From: Arthrobacter sp. zg-Y1110
GTDB taxonomy: Bacteria; Actinomycetota; Actinomycetes; Actinomycetales; Micrococcaceae
NCBI RefSeq assembly: GCF_025244865.1
Contig: NZ_CP104272.1
Coordinates: 1,984,001-2,048,000, forward strand
Direction of reading: 5' to 3'
Length of the DNA stretch: 64,000 bases
Part shown: positions 32,183 through 46,492 of the stretch, piece after piece
Layout of the letters: each line of letters opens with the position of its first letter
Numbering within the stretch: position 1 is the stretch's first letter
Notes under the pieces: generated by a model
The model's database searches: none
Told to the model about the DNA's origin: nothing
What the model saw: only the letters and a program-made list of their open reading frames with translations
Position numbers and translations under genes: made by a program

Positions 32183-34408
32183 TTACAGAACGTCGGTTCC
32201 GTCCACTCGAATGTAGACGGGATCGCCGGTCCGGCGGGCAGAGGCAGCAGCCTTGGTTGAACGCAGGGCCGCCGTAATCCCGGGAGCTGCCGTGTACGGG
32301 AAAAACAGGAGTGTCCGGTAGCGTCCACCGGCGCCGCCCAGCTGCCCGTCCGGAGACTTGCTGTCCCGTTGCTGGGTATTCCCCGACGGCGGGACTACTG
32401 CGGGCGCAAGAGGCGCCGGCCCCACTGTCCGGACACCCTCAGGCAGCTCGAGCCGCGTGATAAACGCGTCAAGCCCCTCCCGCGAGCCGGTCAGTTCGGC
32501 ATACCGCACGGCCGGCGGCAAACCCAGTTCGCGCCGCAGCTCCAGTTCGCGTTCCGCCGCCGACGCCGGATCCCAACGGAGCAGATGGCCAACCGTTGCC
32601 GAATCATCGGCGGTGACAACCACAAGGCCCTTTTCCTTTGCCGGCCGGACCAGCGCTGCCGCCGTAAACCAGCGGCGCAGGGTATCCTCCCCCGCCCGCA
32701 GCGATTCGCGGGACAGCATCGCATTGCCGTCCAGCAGGATGGCTGCGGCGTAGCCGCCCCGAGCCACAGGTTCGGCGCCGGGGGTGGCGACGACCAGTGC
32801 CGGGGTGTCTGGAATCTCGGTCCGGATGTGGTCGCCGGCGGAAGAAATCACAGTGGTGGAGGGGAACGCACGGCCCAGTTCCTCGGCGGTGCGCCCGGCA
32901 CCGGCGGTGGAGCCCCGCAACTGGGTTCCTCCGCAGTTGCCGCAATGCCACATGGGTTCCGGCCGTCCGCACCAGCGGCATGCCGGAATGCCGTTCCTGC
33001 TGGCCAGGCCCAACGGACCGGAGCAGTTCCGGCAGCGGGCGGGTTCCCGGCAATCCTGGCAGGACAACGCCGGCGAGAAACCGGTCCGGGCCACCTGGAC
33101 CAGTACCGGTCCGCGCGTCAGTCCGTCCTGCGCTGCCTTCCATGCTGCGTGCGGTATCCGTGCCCGGGCAGCCAGGGGGTCGCGTTCCATCGTGAAGGAA
33201 TCCGTAGTGCTGACCACCCGCGGGGCGTGCGCACGGACGGTGGAACGTTCGGCGGCTATACCGGCTGCCCAGCCGCTGGCGACCAGCCGCTGTGCCTCAG
33301 TGCTCCGCGAATGGGATGCCAGAAGCAGGGCAGCGTCTTCCAGTTCGGCACGCAGCAGGAGTACGTCGCGGGTGTGCTGGTAGGGTGCCCGCTGTTCGGC
33401 GTGCAGGTCGTCTGCGTCATCCCAGATAACGGCCAGGCCGAGATTCTGCACCGGCGCATAGGCAGCCGAACGGGTACCGATGGCCACGCGGACATCACCG
33501 TGCAGCAACTGGAGGAAACTGCGGTAGCGCGGAGTGGGTCCGTCTTCGGCCGTCAACCGGACAAAGGACTCCGCACCGATGCGGGCAGTAAGTGCCGACT
33601 GCACCCGGGAGAGGTCCTTGTTGTCGGGAACGACGACGACGGCGCCCCGTCCGGAGAGCAGCGTGGACCGGACAGCCTCGGCAATTTCGGCAGGCCAGTC
33701 CTGCCGGCCGTAGCCGCCCAGCGAGGAGAGCACAGCGCGGGGGCGGTGGCCTGCGGCAAGATGGGTCAGGAAACGCGGTCCGTGCGGATAGCGTGCCAGC
33801 GGGTTGGCCCCGGCCCCTTCCGGTCCGGGCGGGGCGACGGCCGGTCCGGACACGGCGCCGGCCGCTGCCGCGGACGAGTCGCCGCCGGTACCGGAGTCGC
33901 CGCCGGTACCGGAGTCGCCGTCGGCACCTGAGCCGGCGTCTGCGGATCCGGCCCGCGCCTCGGGAGTAAACTCCTTCTCCACGCGCGCCGCCCGCGGCGG
34001 AATGGCCACCCGCAGCACGTCATGGACGGTTCCGGCGTAGCGTGCAGCGACGGCCTCGGCCAGGCGCAGGATCTGCGGCGACAGCACGGGCTGCGGGGAG
34101 ATTACCTTCCCCAGCGGCATCAACCGCGCGGTGGTGTCCGCTTCGGCCGCGCGTTCAGTGATGAATCCCGGGAGTTCCTGGCCGCCGAAGCGCACCTTGA
34201 CCCGGGCGCCGGGCACAGCGTCGGCGTCGAGGTCCGCGGGGACCAGATAGTCAAAGGGGCGGTCCAGGTGCGGCAGCGGAGAATCCAGCAGGACACGGGC
34301 AATCGGCAGGGCGGAAGCCGGCTGCGCCTTCCCTACCGGTTTTGCCGACGGCGTGAAGCCGTGCAGCAGGGAAAGCTGCACGGCCTCGGTAGAGTCGTCG
34401 GCGGCCAT
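32183..34408 (-). CDS. priA: Actinobacterial PriA, primosomal protein N' with degenerate helicase site
   Basis: 741 residues. The N-terminal 3'-DNA-binding domain (LPHLDRPFDYLVPADLDAD) and eight zinc-binding Cys in four C-x2-C pairs (CQDC, CRNC, CRWC, CGNC) identify PriA. The Walker A lysine is missing (SSLGGYGRQDW in its place) and the DEAH-type box reads DDAD, so ATP-driven unwinding is not expected; this is typical of actinobacterial PriA. It probably keeps a structural role in replication restart. A low-complexity insert (residues ~160-205) contains repeated GDSGTG units. Starts six bases after metK and is likely cotranscribed. Confidence 0.92.
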   Translation of the reverse strand: MAADDSTEAVQLSLLHGFTPSAKPVGKAQPASALPIARVLLDSPLPHLDRPFDYLVPADLDADAVPGARVKVRFGGQELPGFITERAAEADTTARLMPLGKVISPQPVLSPQILRLAEAVAARYAGTVHDVLRVAIPPRAARVEKEFTPEARAGSADAGSGADGDSGTGGDSGTGGDSSAAAAGAVSGPAVAPPGPEGAGANPLARYPHGPRFLTHLAAGHRPRAVLSSLGGYGRQDWPAEIAEAVRSTLLSGRGAVVVVPDNKDLSRVQSALTARIGAESFVRLTAEDGPTPRYRSFLQLLHGDVRVAIGTRSAAYAPVQNLGLAVIWDDADDLHAEQRAPYQHTRDVLLLRAELEDAALLLASHSRSTEAQRLVASGWAAGIAAERSTVRAHAPRVVSTTDSFTMERDPLAARARIPHAAWKAAQDGLTRGPVLVQVARTGFSPALSCQDCREPARCRNCSGPLGLASRNGIPACRWCGRPEPMWHCGNCGGTQLRGSTAGAGRTAEELGRAFPSTTVISSAGDHIRTEIPDTPALVVATPGAEPVARGGYAAAILLDGNAMLSRESLRAGEDTLRRWFTAAALVRPAKEKGLVVVTADDSATVGHLLRWDPASAAERELELRRELGLPPAVRYAELTGSREGLDAFITRLELPEGVRTVGPAPLAPAVVPPSGNTQQRDSKSPDGQLGGAGGRYRTLLFFPYTAAPGITAALRSTKAAASARRTGDPVYIRVDGTDVL
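33876..33929. repeat. 18-bp minisatellite inside priA
   Basis: Two identical 18-base units (33876-33893, 33894-33911) and a third degenerate one (33912-33929) encode the repeated Gly-Asp-Ser-Gly-Thr-Gly in the PriA linker. The unit is a multiple of three, so copy-number change keeps the frame. Confidence 0.85.
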
Positions 34409-34414
34409 GGCCGG

Positions 34415-35644
34415 CTACACGTTGAAGTAGCTGCGGAGGTCCTCGACCTTGTCCTTGCGCTCCCAGGTGAAACCTTCGTCCTCACGGCCGAAGTGGCCGT
34501 GGGCGGCAGTCCGCTGGTAGATGGGGCGCTTGAGGTCCAGGCCGTTGATGATACCCAGCGGACGAAGGTCGAAGACTTCCTTCACGGCGTCGGCAATCCG
34601 GGCCGGGTCCACAGTTTCGGTGCCGAAGGTTTCAACGTAAATGCCGACGGGGCGGGCCATGCCGATGGCGTAGGCGATCTGGATTTCCGCACGCCGGGCC
34701 AGGCCGGCGGCAACCACGTTCTTGGCTACCCAGCGCATGGCGTAGGCCGCGGAACGGTCTACCTTGCTCGGGTCCTTGCCGCTGAAGGCGCCGCCGCCGT
34801 GGCGGGCAAAGCCACCGTAGGTGTCAACGATGATCTTGCGGCCGGTGAGGCCGGCATCGCCGACAGGGCCGCCAATGACGAACGGTCCGCCGGGGTTGAT
34901 GATGTGCTCGACGTCCGAAATGTCCAGGTCGGTTCCGGCAAGCACAGGGTTGACCACGTACTCGACCATGTCGGCCCGCAGCTGCTCCAGGTCCAGCTCC
35001 GCGGCGTGCTGCGTGGAGACAACCACGGAGTCCACGGAAACCGGCCGGTCGCCGTCGTAACCCACGGTGACCTGGGTCTTGCCGTCCGGACGCAGGTACG
35101 GGAGGGTGCCGTCCTTGCGGACGGTGGTGAGGCGTTCGGAGAGGCGGTGGGCCAGCCAGATGGGCGTGGGCATAAGCACCGAGGTCTCGTCGCTGGCGTA
35201 GCCGAACATGATGCCCTGGTCCCCCGCCCCCTGGGCGTCATAGGGGTCCACAACCTTCCCGGTCCGGTTCTCCAGGGAGTTGAACACACCGGAAGCGATT
35301 TCCGGGGACTGCTGCCCGATGGAGACGGACACGCCGCAGCGGGCGCCGTCGAAGCCGTTGGCCGAGGAATCGTAGCCGATGTCCAGGATGGTGTCGCGGA
35401 CCAGCTGCGGGATTTCAACGTACCCCTCGGTGGTCACTTCTCCTGCGACGTGCACCAGGCCTGTGGTCACCAGGGTTTCAACGGCTACCCGGGACTCGGG
35501 GTCGACCTTGAGCAGGCCGTCGAGGATTGCGTCACTGATCTGGTCACAGATTTTGTCCGGGTGGCCCTCAGTGACGGATTCCGAGGTGAAAAGGCGCAGG
35601 TTGGACTGCGGCTTGGAGGGGGATGATGTATCGGAAAAAGTCAC
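34415..35644 (-). CDS. metK: S-adenosylmethionine synthetase
   Basis: 409 residues from GTG 35644 ([19 protein letters not shown]). Motifs: [28 protein letters not shown], and the P-loop-like [19 protein letters not shown]. It makes S-adenosylmethionine from methionine and ATP. It follows coaBC by 56 bases and is itself followed by priA at 6 bases, in the long minus-strand housekeeping block. Frames extending to 35683 lack homology. Confidence 0.97.
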   Translation of the reverse strand: MTFSDTSSPSKPQSNLRLFTSESVTEGHPDKICDQISDAILDGLLKVDPESRVAVETLVTTGLVHVAGEVTTEGYVEIPQLVRDTILDIGYDSSANGFDGARCGVSVSIGQQSPEIASGVFNSLENRTGKVVDPYDAQGAGDQGIMFGYASDETSVLMPTPIWLAHRLSERLTTVRKDGTLPYLRPDGKTQVTVGYDGDRPVSVDSVVVSTQHAAELDLEQLRADMVEYVVNPVLAGTDLDISDVEHIINPGGPFVIGGPVGDAGLTGRKIIVDTYGGFARHGGGAFSGKDPSKVDRSAAYAMRWVAKNVVAAGLARRAEIQIAYAIGMARPVGIYVETFGTETVDPARIADAVKEVFDLRPLGIINGLDLKRPIYQRTAAHGHFGREDEGFTWERKDKVEDLRSYFNV

Positions 35645-35700
35645 GGGATTTACTCTACCGGGCCGCACCGACCATCGAAGCACGTGCAGGGCGCGCGGCC

Positions 35701-36963
35701 TCAGGCGGTGCGTGCGGCGAGCTCGGCGGAAATCCGCGCGATGATGCGTGCCGAAACGTCGGTTTTGGTACCGGCTGCGCTTTCGCCTGCATCCTCTGCG
35801 GCGTCTGCCGGTGAGAGAATCCTCACCTCGGTTTCGTCCTGGCCGAAGACCAGGGATTTGCCGACCCGGTTGAGGACCAGCAGGTCGCAGCCCTTGCGGG
35901 CCAGCTTCTTGCGCCCGTATTCGAGCACATCGGAGGTGGCATCTCCGGTTTCGGCGGCGAAGCCGACAATGAGTTTCGGGGTGCCCGTTCCGGCTGCTTC
36001 GCGCGCCTGGACCAGTTCCTGCAGGATGTCGGGATTCCGGACGAGGGTGATCACGGGATCCGCTTCGTCGTCGCGCTTCTTGATTTTGGTGTCCACCACC
36101 TGTGACGGGCGGAAATCCGCCACCGCGGCGGCCATGATCACGACGTCGGAGTCCGCGGCGGCCGCGTGTGCGGCGGTACGCAGTTCGAGGGCTGTTTCGA
36201 CGCGGATCAGTTCGACGCCGTCCGGCGCCGGAACATCCATGTGCGCCGCGATGAGCCGCACCCGGGCGCCGGCCGCCAGCGCTGCTTCGGCCAGTGCTGT
36301 CCCCTGCTTTCCGGAGGAGCGGTTGCCGAGGAACCGTACCGGGTCCAGCGGTTCGCGGGTGCCGCCGGCGGTGATGGTGACGGTGGTGCCGGCCAGATCA
36401 CCGGAAGCGGCTGCGGTGGTTGCAGCTTCAACGCTGTGAGCTTCAACGGCGGCCAATGCGGCAGTGAAGATGGCATCCGGTTCCGGCAGGCGGCCGGGGC
36501 CGGTGTCCTTGCCGGTAAGCCGTCCGATGCCCGGTTCCAGCACCACGGCACCCCGGCTGCGCAGGGTGGCGACGTTGGCGGTGGTCGCGGGATGCATCCA
36601 CATTTCGGTATGCATGGCCGGGGCGAAAACCACCGGCCCGCGGGCCATCAGCAGGGTGTTGGTGAGCAGGTCGTTTGCCTGGCCTGCGGCCGCCCGGGCC
36701 AGCAGATCGGCAGTGGCCGGGGCCACCACGATCAGATCCGCTTCGTGTCCGAGCCGCACATGGTTGACCTTCTCCACTTCGTCAAAGACGGAGGAGGAGA
36801 CGGGGTTGCCCGAGAGCGCCTCCCACGTTGCGACACCGACGAACTGCTTGGAGGATTCAGTCGGGACAACGGTGACGTTGTGCCCGGCTTCGGTGAAAAG
36901 CCGCAGCAGCGACGCGGCCTTGTACGCGGCGATTCCGCCGCCGACGCCCAGGACTATGCGCAC
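35701..36963 (-). CDS. coaBC: Bifunctional phosphopantothenoylcysteine synthetase/decarboxylase
   Basis: 420 residues. N-terminal FMN decarboxylase (CoaC): [15 protein letters not shown] and the substrate loop [11 protein letters not shown], with the His common in actinobacteria in place of the usual Asn. C-terminal CTP-dependent synthetase (CoaB) from [20 protein letters not shown], with [11 protein letters not shown] and KIKK. Two consecutive steps of coenzyme A synthesis. Start ATG 36963; 32 bases after rpoZ. Confidence 0.96.
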   Translation of the reverse strand: MRIVLGVGGGIAAYKAASLLRLFTEAGHNVTVVPTESSKQFVGVATWEALSGNPVSSSVFDEVEKVNHVRLGHEADLIVVAPATADLLARAAAGQANDLLTNTLLMARGPVVFAPAMHTEMWMHPATTANVATLRSRGAVVLEPGIGRLTGKDTGPGRLPEPDAIFTAALAAVEAHSVEAATTAAASGDLAGTTVTITAGGTREPLDPVRFLGNRSSGKQGTALAEAALAAGARVRLIAAHMDVPAPDGVELIRVETALELRTAAHAAAADSDVVIMAAAVADFRPSQVVDTKIKKRDDEADPVITLVRNPDILQELVQAREAAGTGTPKLIVGFAAETGDATSDVLEYGRKKLARKGCDLLVLNRVGKSLVFGQDETEVRILSPADAAEDAGESAAGTKTDVSARIIARISAELAARTA

Positions 36964-36995
36964 GCTGCTGCCTTCCCCCTTGTGTTCGCTGAGCT

Positions 36996-37259
36996 TTACT
37001 CGGCGTTCTCGTTCGGGCGCACTACGAGCATGCCGTCGTTGATCTCGCGCAGGGCGATGGACAGCGGCTTTTCGTTCAGCTTGGTTTCCACCAGCGGGCC
37101 GACGTACTCGAACAGGCCCTCGTGCAGCTGGGAGTAGTAGGCGTTGATCTGGCGGGCGCGCTTGGCACCGTAGATGACCAGCGCGTACTTGGAATCTGCT
37201 GCTTCGAGCAGGTCGTCGATCGGCGGGTTGATGATGCCTTCAGACACAGGGTTCTCCAA
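36996..37259 (-). CDS. rpoZ: RNA polymerase omega subunit
   Basis: 87 residues: [20 protein letters not shown], then [19 protein letters not shown] and a C-terminal [15 protein letters not shown]. Omega assists folding of beta-prime and RNA polymerase assembly. The start could be ATG 37259 (MENPVSEG) or the GTG four codons later. 26 bases after gmk, an arrangement common in bacteria. Confidence 0.95.
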   Translation of the reverse strand: MENPVSEGIINPPIDDLLEAADSKYALVIYGAKRARQINAYYSQLHEGLFEYVGPLVETKLNEKPLSIALREINDGMLVVRPNENAE

Positions 37260-37285
37260 AATTCTTGAACGGGATTCGCGGTTTG

Positions 37286-37870
37286 TCAGCGCGTGCGCGG
37301 ACTGATTCCCATGAGTGATACAAGCTCAGCTGCAGCCCGCTGGACGTCATCATTAATGACGGTGTGATCGAACTCGGACTCGGCAGCAAGTTCCAGTTTA
37401 GCGGTTTCCAGCCGTTGCTGCTGCTCTTCGGGCGTTTCGGTTCCGCGCCCGACCAGCCGCCGGACCATTTCGTCCCAGGTAGGCGGGGCCAGGAACACGA
37501 AATTCGCCTCCGGCATGGACTTCTTGACCTGCCGCGCACCCTGGAGATCGATCTCCAGCAATACGCTGCGGCCCTCGGCCATGGCTGCTTCCACGGTGCG
37601 GCGCAGGGTTCCGTAGCGGTTGCGTCCGTGGACCACTGCCCATTCGAGCATCTGGTCCTGTTCAACCATGGCGTCGAACTCTTCGGCGCTGACGAAGAAG
37701 TAATGTACGCCGTCTTCTTCACCCGGCCGGGGAGCACGGGTGGTGGCCGAGACGGAAAGCCAGACTTCGGGATAGTTGTCCCGGATATAGGTGGATACAG
37801 TGCCTTTGCCAACTGCGGTTGGACCTGCCAGAACTGTCAGCCGCGGTTGCGACACGTAAACCTCATTCAC
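37286..37870 (-). CDS. gmk: Guanylate kinase
   Basis: 194 residues from GTG 37870. P-loop [17 protein letters not shown]-binding [21 protein letters not shown], and [18 protein letters not shown]. Converts GMP to GDP with ATP. 26 bases downstream of the mihF stop and upstream of rpoZ; an internal GTG at 37855 ([11 protein letters not shown]) is an alternative start. Confidence 0.96.
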   Translation of the reverse strand: MNEVYVSQPRLTVLAGPTAVGKGTVSTYIRDNYPEVWLSVSATTRAPRPGEEDGVHYFFVSAEEFDAMVEQDQMLEWAVVHGRNRYGTLRRTVEAAMAEGRSVLLEIDLQGARQVKKSMPEANFVFLAPPTWDEMVRRLVGRGTETPEEQQQRLETAKLELAAESEFDHTVINDDVQRAAAELVSLMGISPRTR

Positions 37871-37896
37871 TCGTTGTTGTTGCCGGCCTCCGGAGC

Positions 37897-38214
37897 CTAA
37901 TGGCTCGCCAGCAGGTCTATCAGCGCCTTGCGCTGATGCACGCCCAACCCCCGGACCCGGCGGGTGGGCGCAATACCTACCGTAGCCATTATTCCAGCTG
38001 CGCGGCGCTCCCCGACACCAGGCAGGGCGCGCAGCAGGTCCATGACCTTCAGCCGGCCTACCGCTTCCTCTCCGGAACGGGACAGGATGACTTCTTCGAT
38101 GCTGAGGTCACCGGACTTGATACGTGACTTGACCTCGGCACGGACGGCCCGGGCCGCAGTGGCCTTTTCGCGGGCGAGCGTACGCTCGGCTTCTGTCAGT
38201 GGCTTGAGGTTCAA
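37897..38214 (-). CDS. mihF: Actinobacterial integration host factor (mIHF)
   Basis: 105 residues, starting at TTG 38214 ([18 protein letters not shown]) with GGAGC eight bases upstream. The C-terminal H2TH/helix-hairpin-helix region [18 protein letters not shown] and the basic [15 protein letters not shown] are the hallmark of this actinobacterial nucleoid protein, which is unrelated to enterobacterial IHF. It bends DNA non-specifically and is needed for some phage integration. Placed between pyrF and gmk as in many relatives. A small CCGCT/AGCGG hairpin lies in the gap after pyrF. Confidence 0.95.
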   Translation of the reverse strand: MNLKPLTEAERTLAREKATAARAVRAEVKSRIKSGDLSIEEVILSRSGEEAVGRLKVMDLLRALPGVGERRAAGIMATVGIAPTRRVRGLGVHQRKALIDLLASH

Positions 38215-38326
38215 GAGACGCTCCCGGACGAAGACACACCGCTTTCAGCGGCTCTGCTGGTAGGTCCGAACCTATCCGCAATCGAAGCCCAATTGCAATG
38301 GAAACCGCTTCGCAGGCGCCGCTCCA

Positions 38327-39188
38327 CTAGCGTACGGATGCCAGCTCCGATCCGGTCCGCAGTGCTGCCTCACGGAGGCCCCGGAGATCGGGGCCGGCCC
38401 GCAGGATGCCGCGGCTGGAGGTAGCCAGGACATTGGGGTACGCCGCAGCGAAGGTTCCGCGCAGGTCGGCGGCCGTTGCTCCCTGGGCGCCCAGTCCCGG
38501 TGCAAGCAGCGGTGCCCGCGAGGCGGCGAGGTCGATCGCCAGGTCGGCCAGTGCCGTGCCGACGGTCGCGCCGACCACAAGTCCCACGGAGCCCAGTTCC
38601 TCCCCGGAACCACCCCCCGAGCCGGCATTTTCCGCCGCTGCCGCGTCGACGATCCGGGCAGCCACGGACCGTTCCGCTCCCCCGGCGCCGACGTGCTGAA
38701 CGGACGCCCCTTCCGGGTTTGACGTCAGTGCCAGGACAAATACGCCGCGTCCGGTGGCGGCGGCAAGGTCCAGGGCGGGCCGCAGGGACCCGAACCCGAG
38801 ATACGGACTGAGCGTCACGGCGTCGGCCGCCAGCGGCGAACCGTCCCGCAGCCACGCGTCCGCATAGGCCGCCATCGTGGAGCCGATGTCCCCGCGCTTG
38901 GCGTCGGCGATACTGAGCACGCCGGCGTCCGAACACTCCCCCAGCAGGCGTTCGAGGACCGCGATCCCGGCGGATCCGTGGCGTTCATACAGCGCCACCT
39001 GGGGCTTCACGGCTGCAACCTGCTCCCCCACCGCCGCAAGGACGGTGAGGGAGAATCGCTCGAGCCCGGCGGCGTCGTCGTTCAGGCCCCACTGGGCCAG
39101 CAGTTCGGGGTGCGGATCGATGCCTACGCACAGCTGCCCGCGGCGGTCCATGGCCGCGCGCAGCCGCGCACCGAAAGCGGGACGTGCC

Positions 39189-39196
<8 letters not shown>
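38327..39196 (-). CDS. pyrF: Orotidine-5'-phosphate decarboxylase (type 2)
   Basis: 289 residues. Type 2 signatures: [18 protein letters not shown] near the start and the catalytic [19 protein letters not shown], then [13 protein letters not shown]. An Ala/Gly-rich low-complexity insert ([19 protein letters not shown]) lies around residue 195. Makes UMP from OMP, the last pyr step. The ATG at 39196 overlaps the carB stop by eight bases, so the two are coupled. Confidence 0.96.
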
Positions 39197-42481
<3,285 letters not shown>

Positions 42482-42482
<1 letters not shown>

Positions 42483-43660
42483 TAGATGCTTTCCTTGCTC
42501 TTGCTGGCTGCCATAAGCTCGACGAAGCGGTCAAAGAGGTACGCGGAGTCGTGCGGTCCGGCGGCAGCCTCGGGGTGGTACTGGACCGAGAAGGCGGGGA
42601 TGTCGAGGCAGGCGAGGCCCTCGACGACGTCGTCGTTCAGGCTCACGTGGCTGACCTCCACCCGGCCGTAGCGGGCTTGAGGTGCGGTGACGGGGCCGTC
42701 CAGCGGGGCATCGACGGCGAACCCGTGGTTCTGGCTGGTGATTTCCACCTTGCCGGTCCGCCGGTCCATGACGGGCTGGTTGATTCCGCGGTGCCCGTAG
42801 CGCAGCTTGTAGGTGCCGAAGCCCAGGGCACGCCCGAGGATCTGGTTGCCGAAGCAGATTCCGAAGAACGGAATCCGGGCATCCAGCACTTCACGCAGCA
42901 GGTCCACCTGGACATCGGCGGTGGCCGGGTCGCCGGGGCCGTTCGACATAAACACGCCGTCGGCACCCAGGGCCTTGATGTCCTCGAAGGTGCTGGCGGC
43001 GGGCAGCACATATGTGCGGATGCCGCGCTCGGCCAGGCGGACCGGCGTCATGGACTTGATGCCCAGGTCGATGGCGGCCACGGTGAACAGCGGGTCGCCG
43101 GCCCAGCCGTGGTCTGCCGGATCGATGAGGTAGGTTTCGTCCACGCTGACCTCTTCGGCCAGCCGTGCGCCTTCCATACCCTGCTGGGCGCGGACCTCGG
43201 CGAGCAGTTCGCTGTCCGGGCGTTCGGCGTCGGGCCCGGAGAAGATCCCGGCCTTCATGGCCCCGCGTTCGCGCAGGTGCCGGGTCACGGCGCGGGTGTC
43301 GACGCCGGAGATGCCGACGACGCCCTGTTCCGCCAACTGCTCGTCCAGGGTGGATTCGGAACGCCAGCTCGAGGGGCGGCGGGCGGCGTCGCGCACGATG
43401 TACCCGGCCACCCAGATCCGCCGGGACTCGGCGTCGTCGCCGTTGACTCCGGTGTTGCCGATATGCGGGGCTGTCTGGACCACGAGCTGCCGGGCATAGG
43501 AGGGGTCGGTGATGGTCTCCTGGTAGCCGGTCATGCCGGTGGCGAACACCGCTTCGCCCAGGGCGGTTCCCTGTGCGCCGTAGGCACGCCCGCGGAAGGT
43601 GCGGCCGTCTTCGAGCATGAGGACGGCGGGCGTGGGGTTGATGATTTCGTGAACTGTCAC
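42482..43660 (-). CDS. carA: Carbamoyl-phosphate synthase small subunit
   Basis: 392 residues. N-terminal CPSase domain ([20 protein letters not shown]) and C-terminal class I glutamine amidotransferase with catalytic Cys in [12 protein letters not shown] and His/Glu in [14 protein letters not shown]. It hydrolyses glutamine and channels ammonia to CarB. ATG 43660 overlaps the stop of the preceding membrane protein by four bases. Confidence 0.97.
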
Positions 43661-44172
43661 AGTTGTTCCTCGCTAGGGGTGGCCGATTCCGGCAGAAGTT
43701 CAGTAATGGCGCGGACAAGGGGGGTCTTCTCATCCGAGGAGCGGGTCCGGAAGCCGGTATCCACACGCTTGGGGCCCAGCTGCCAGGTCACAATGACCAG
43801 ACCGTCCTTTTCCACGAATTTTCCGGCCATGCCGCGCTCCAGGCGGACGTCGTGCAGGTCCTGCCGCGGAATCCAGAGGTCCTCGGCACCGGAGCGGGCA
43901 AAAAGCACGCCTTCGGGGAAAACCGCCGCGGTGGCGTTGGACTTTACGCCCAGGCCGTAGAGTGCCACGCGGTCCAGCCAGTCACCGGCGGTGGTTGTGG
44001 CGACATATTGGCCCAGTGCCTGGAAGCCCGGATCGGACAGTTCGTCCGGCAGGGGCAGGGGGCGGGGCGTGTCCTGCTGGCGGCGTCGTCGGCCGCGCCA
44101 GCCCAGGGCGAACAGGCCCAGGACCACGACGATAAGGGCGGCCAGGCCCAGGAAGAAAAAGACCAGTTCCAT
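43657..44172 (-). CDS. Membrane-anchored PH-like domain protein of the pyr operon
   Basis: 171 residues. One N-terminal membrane helix (residues ~3-24, [21 protein letters not shown]), a basic stop-transfer [10 protein letters not shown], then a cytoplasmic beta-rich PH-like domain ([20 protein letters not shown] ... [20 protein letters not shown]). Overlaps pyrC by one base and carA by four, so it is an integral part of the pyr operon, a placement I know from other Micrococcaceae and relatives. Function unknown; it might tether or sense something at the membrane. Confidence 0.85.
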   Translation of the reverse strand: MELVFFFLGLAALIVVVLGLFALGWRGRRRRQQDTPRPLPLPDELSDPGFQALGQYVATTTAGDWLDRVALYGLGVKSNATAAVFPEGVLFARSGAEDLWIPRQDLHDVRLERGMAGKFVEKDGLVIVTWQLGPKRVDTGFRTRSSDEKTPLVRAITELLPESATPSEEQL

Positions 44173-45500
44173 CAGGATTCCTTTGCGGCAGCGGGGTGGG
44201 GCGTGTTCAGTCTGCCGTTCAGGACGGTGGGGTGGCCGGCGTAGAAAACCGCTTCGACTCCACCGGGCAGTTCCAGTCCGGCAAACGGACTGTTGCGTCC
44301 CTTGCTAGCCATCTTAGAAGGGTCGACCCTCCTTCGCGCAGACGGGTTCACCAATATGACGTTGGCCGGTTCGCCTGCGGCAAGGGGCCTGCCCTGGCCC
44401 GGTACCCGGCCGATCAGCGCAGGTGTCGAAGAGGTGACGCGGGCGAAACCCGCCCAGTCCATCAGCCCCGTGTCGATCATGGCGTGCTGCACCACGGAGA
44501 GCGCGGTCTCCAGGCCGGTCATGCCCATGGCCGCCGTCTCCCACTCGCCTTCCTTGTGTTCGCGGGGATGCGGAGCGTGGTCGGTGCCGACAATGTCGAT
44601 GGTGCCGTCGGCGAGGCCGCGGCGGACCGCCTGCACATCCGCTTCGGTGCGCAGGGGCGGGTTCACCTTGTAGACCGGATCGTAAGTGCGGACCAGTTCG
44701 TCGGTGAGCAGCAGATGGTGCGGGGTAACCTCGGCGGTGACCCGGATGCCGCGTTCCTTGGCCCAGCGGATGATTTCCACCGACCCGGCGGTGGACAGGT
44801 GGCAGACATGCAGGCGGGAGCCCGTGTGCCGTGCCAGCAGGACGTCGCGGGCGATGATGGATTCCTCGGCGACGGCGGGCCAGCCGGCCAGTCCGAGGAC
44901 GGCACTGACTTCGCCTTCGTTCATCTGTGCGCCTTCGGTGAGGCGTGGCTCCTGCGCGTGCTGGGCAACGACGCCGTCGAACGCCTTCACGTATTCCAGC
45001 GCACGGCGCATCAGCACCGGGTCCGAAACGCACTTGCCGTCGTCGGAAAACACGCGCACCCGGGCGCGGGAGTCGGCCATCGCGCCGAGTTCCGCCAGCT
45101 GCCGGCCTTCCAGGCCTACGGTGACCGCCCCTACGGGACGCACATCCACCCAGCCGGCCCGCTCCCCCAGGTGAAGGACCTGTTCCACCACGCCGGCGGT
45201 GTCTGCAACCGGCATGCTGTTGGCCATGGCGTGCACGGCGGTGAAGCCGCCGAGCGCTGCGGCACGGGTGCCGGTCTCCACGGTTTCGGCGTCTTCCCGG
45301 CCGGGTTCGCGCAGGTGCGTGTGCAGGTCCACCATGCCGGGCAGGGCGATCAGGCCCTCCGCCTCGACCACGGTGGCGCCGGGGGGCACCGGCAGTTCGG
45401 GGGCGACGGCGGTGATGGTGCCGTCCTCGATGCGGATATCCGCGCGTTCGGTGCCGAGCAGTGACGCTCCGCGGATCAGATAGGTGCCGGTAGTGCTCAT
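44172..45500 (-). CDS. pyrC: Dihydroorotase (type I)
   Basis: 442 residues from ATG 45500, whose ATGA overlaps the pyrB stop; the open frame further upstream is only the pyrB shadow. Metal-binding HTH in [30 protein letters not shown], zinc His residues in QHAQEPRL and HVCHLSTAG, and the catalytic Asp in [17 protein letters not shown]. Cyclises carbamoyl aspartate to dihydroorotate. Length is usual for actinobacterial PyrC. Confidence 0.97.
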   Translation of the reverse strand: MSTTGTYLIRGASLLGTERADIRIEDGTITAVAPELPVPPGATVVEAEGLIALPGMVDLHTHLREPGREDAETVETGTRAAALGGFTAVHAMANSMPVADTAGVVEQVLHLGERAGWVDVRPVGAVTVGLEGRQLAELGAMADSRARVRVFSDDGKCVSDPVLMRRALEYVKAFDGVVAQHAQEPRLTEGAQMNEGEVSAVLGLAGWPAVAEESIIARDVLLARHTGSRLHVCHLSTAGSVEIIRWAKERGIRVTAEVTPHHLLLTDELVRTYDPVYKVNPPLRTEADVQAVRRGLADGTIDIVGTDHAPHPREHKEGEWETAAMGMTGLETALSVVQHAMIDTGLMDWAGFARVTSSTPALIGRVPGQGRPLAAGEPANVILVNPSARRRVDPSKMASKGRNSPFAGLELPGGVEAVFYAGHPTVLNGRLNTPHPAAAKES

Positions 45501-46492
45501 CGGGGCTGCTCCTGCTGGGTACGGGGGGTGCTGTTCTCTCCGGAGAGCAGCAGGTAAAGGGCGGCCATCCGCACCGAGACGCCGTTGCGGACCTGGTCCA
45601 GGACGGTCGAGCGGGGCGAATCGGCGGCACGGGCGGAAATTTCCAGCCCGCGGTTCATCGGACCGGGGTGCATGATGATGGTGTCCGTCAGGCCGAGGGT
45701 GTCCAGCCGGTCGAGGCGGACGTCGTCCAGGCCCCAGCGGCGGGAATACTCGCGGACGGACGGGAAGAACGCAGAGTGCATCCGTTCGCCCTGCACCCGC
45801 AGCATCATGACGGCATCCGGCCGGGTCGCCAGTGCCTCGTCCAGGTCGTAACTGACGGTGCAGGGCCAGGACTCGACGCCGAACGGCAGCAGCGTGGGCG
45901 GTGCAACCAGGGTGACCTCCGCGCCCAGTGTCCGAAGCAGCCACAGGTCCGAGCGGGCAACCCGCGAATGCAGCACGTCCCCCGCAATCACCACCTTCAT
46001 TCCGGCCAGGTCGGTGCCGGCGGACTCCGTGCCGTGCAGCCGCGCCCAGTGCCGTCGCATCGTGAAGGCATCCAGCAGTGCCTGGGTGGGGTGTTCGTGC
46101 GTGCCGTCCCCGGCGTTGAGCACTGCGGCATCAATCCAGCCGGAGGACGCCAGCCGCGCCGGCGCTCCGGAGGATCCGTGCCGGATCACTACGGCGTCGG
46201 CGCCCATGGCTGCCAGCGTCTGTGCGGTGTCCTTCAGTGATTCGCCCTTGGAGACCGACGATCCCTTGGCGGAGAAATTGATGACGTCGGCGGACAGCCG
46301 TTTCGCGGCCGCCTCAAAGGAGATGCGGGTGCGGGTGGAGTCCTCGAAGAAGAGGTTCACCACGGTGCGCCCGCGCAGGGCCGGAAGCTTCTTTACTTCA
46401 CGCTCCCCTACTGCGGCCATCTGCTCCGCCGTATCCAGGATGGCCAGGGCGTCGTCCCGGCTGAGGTCCAGCGTGGACAGGAGGTGCCTCAT
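45497..46492 (-). CDS. pyrB: Aspartate carbamoyltransferase catalytic subunit
   Basis: 331 residues. Carbamoyl-phosphate-binding [34 protein letters not shown] and GPMNRGLEI. Condenses carbamoyl phosphate with aspartate. No pyrI regulatory subunit is present, as expected in actinobacteria. Start overlaps pyrR by four bases; end overlaps pyrC. A C-terminal [15 protein letters not shown] tail extends beyond the core. Confidence 0.97.
   Translation of the reverse strand: MRHLLSTLDLSRDDALAILDTAEQMAAVGEREVKKLPALRGRTVVNLFFEDSTRTRISFEAAAKRLSADVINFSAKGSSVSKGESLKDTAQTLAAMGADAVVIRHGSSGAPARLASSGWIDAAVLNAGDGTHEHPTQALLDAFTMRRHWARLHGTESAGTDLAGMKVVIAGDVLHSRVARSDLWLLRTLGAEVTLVAPPTLLPFGVESWPCTVSYDLDEALATRPDAVMMLRVQGERMHSAFFPSVREYSRRWGLDDVRLDRLDTLGLTDTIIMHPGPMNRGLEISARAADSPRSTVLDQVRNGVSVRMAALYLLLSGENSTPRTQQEQPR

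Noticed and set aside
45501..45944. N-terminal extension of dihydroorotase
   Set aside because: The extra 148 residues are the out-of-frame shadow of pyrB; the ATGA overlap at 45500 is the natural start.
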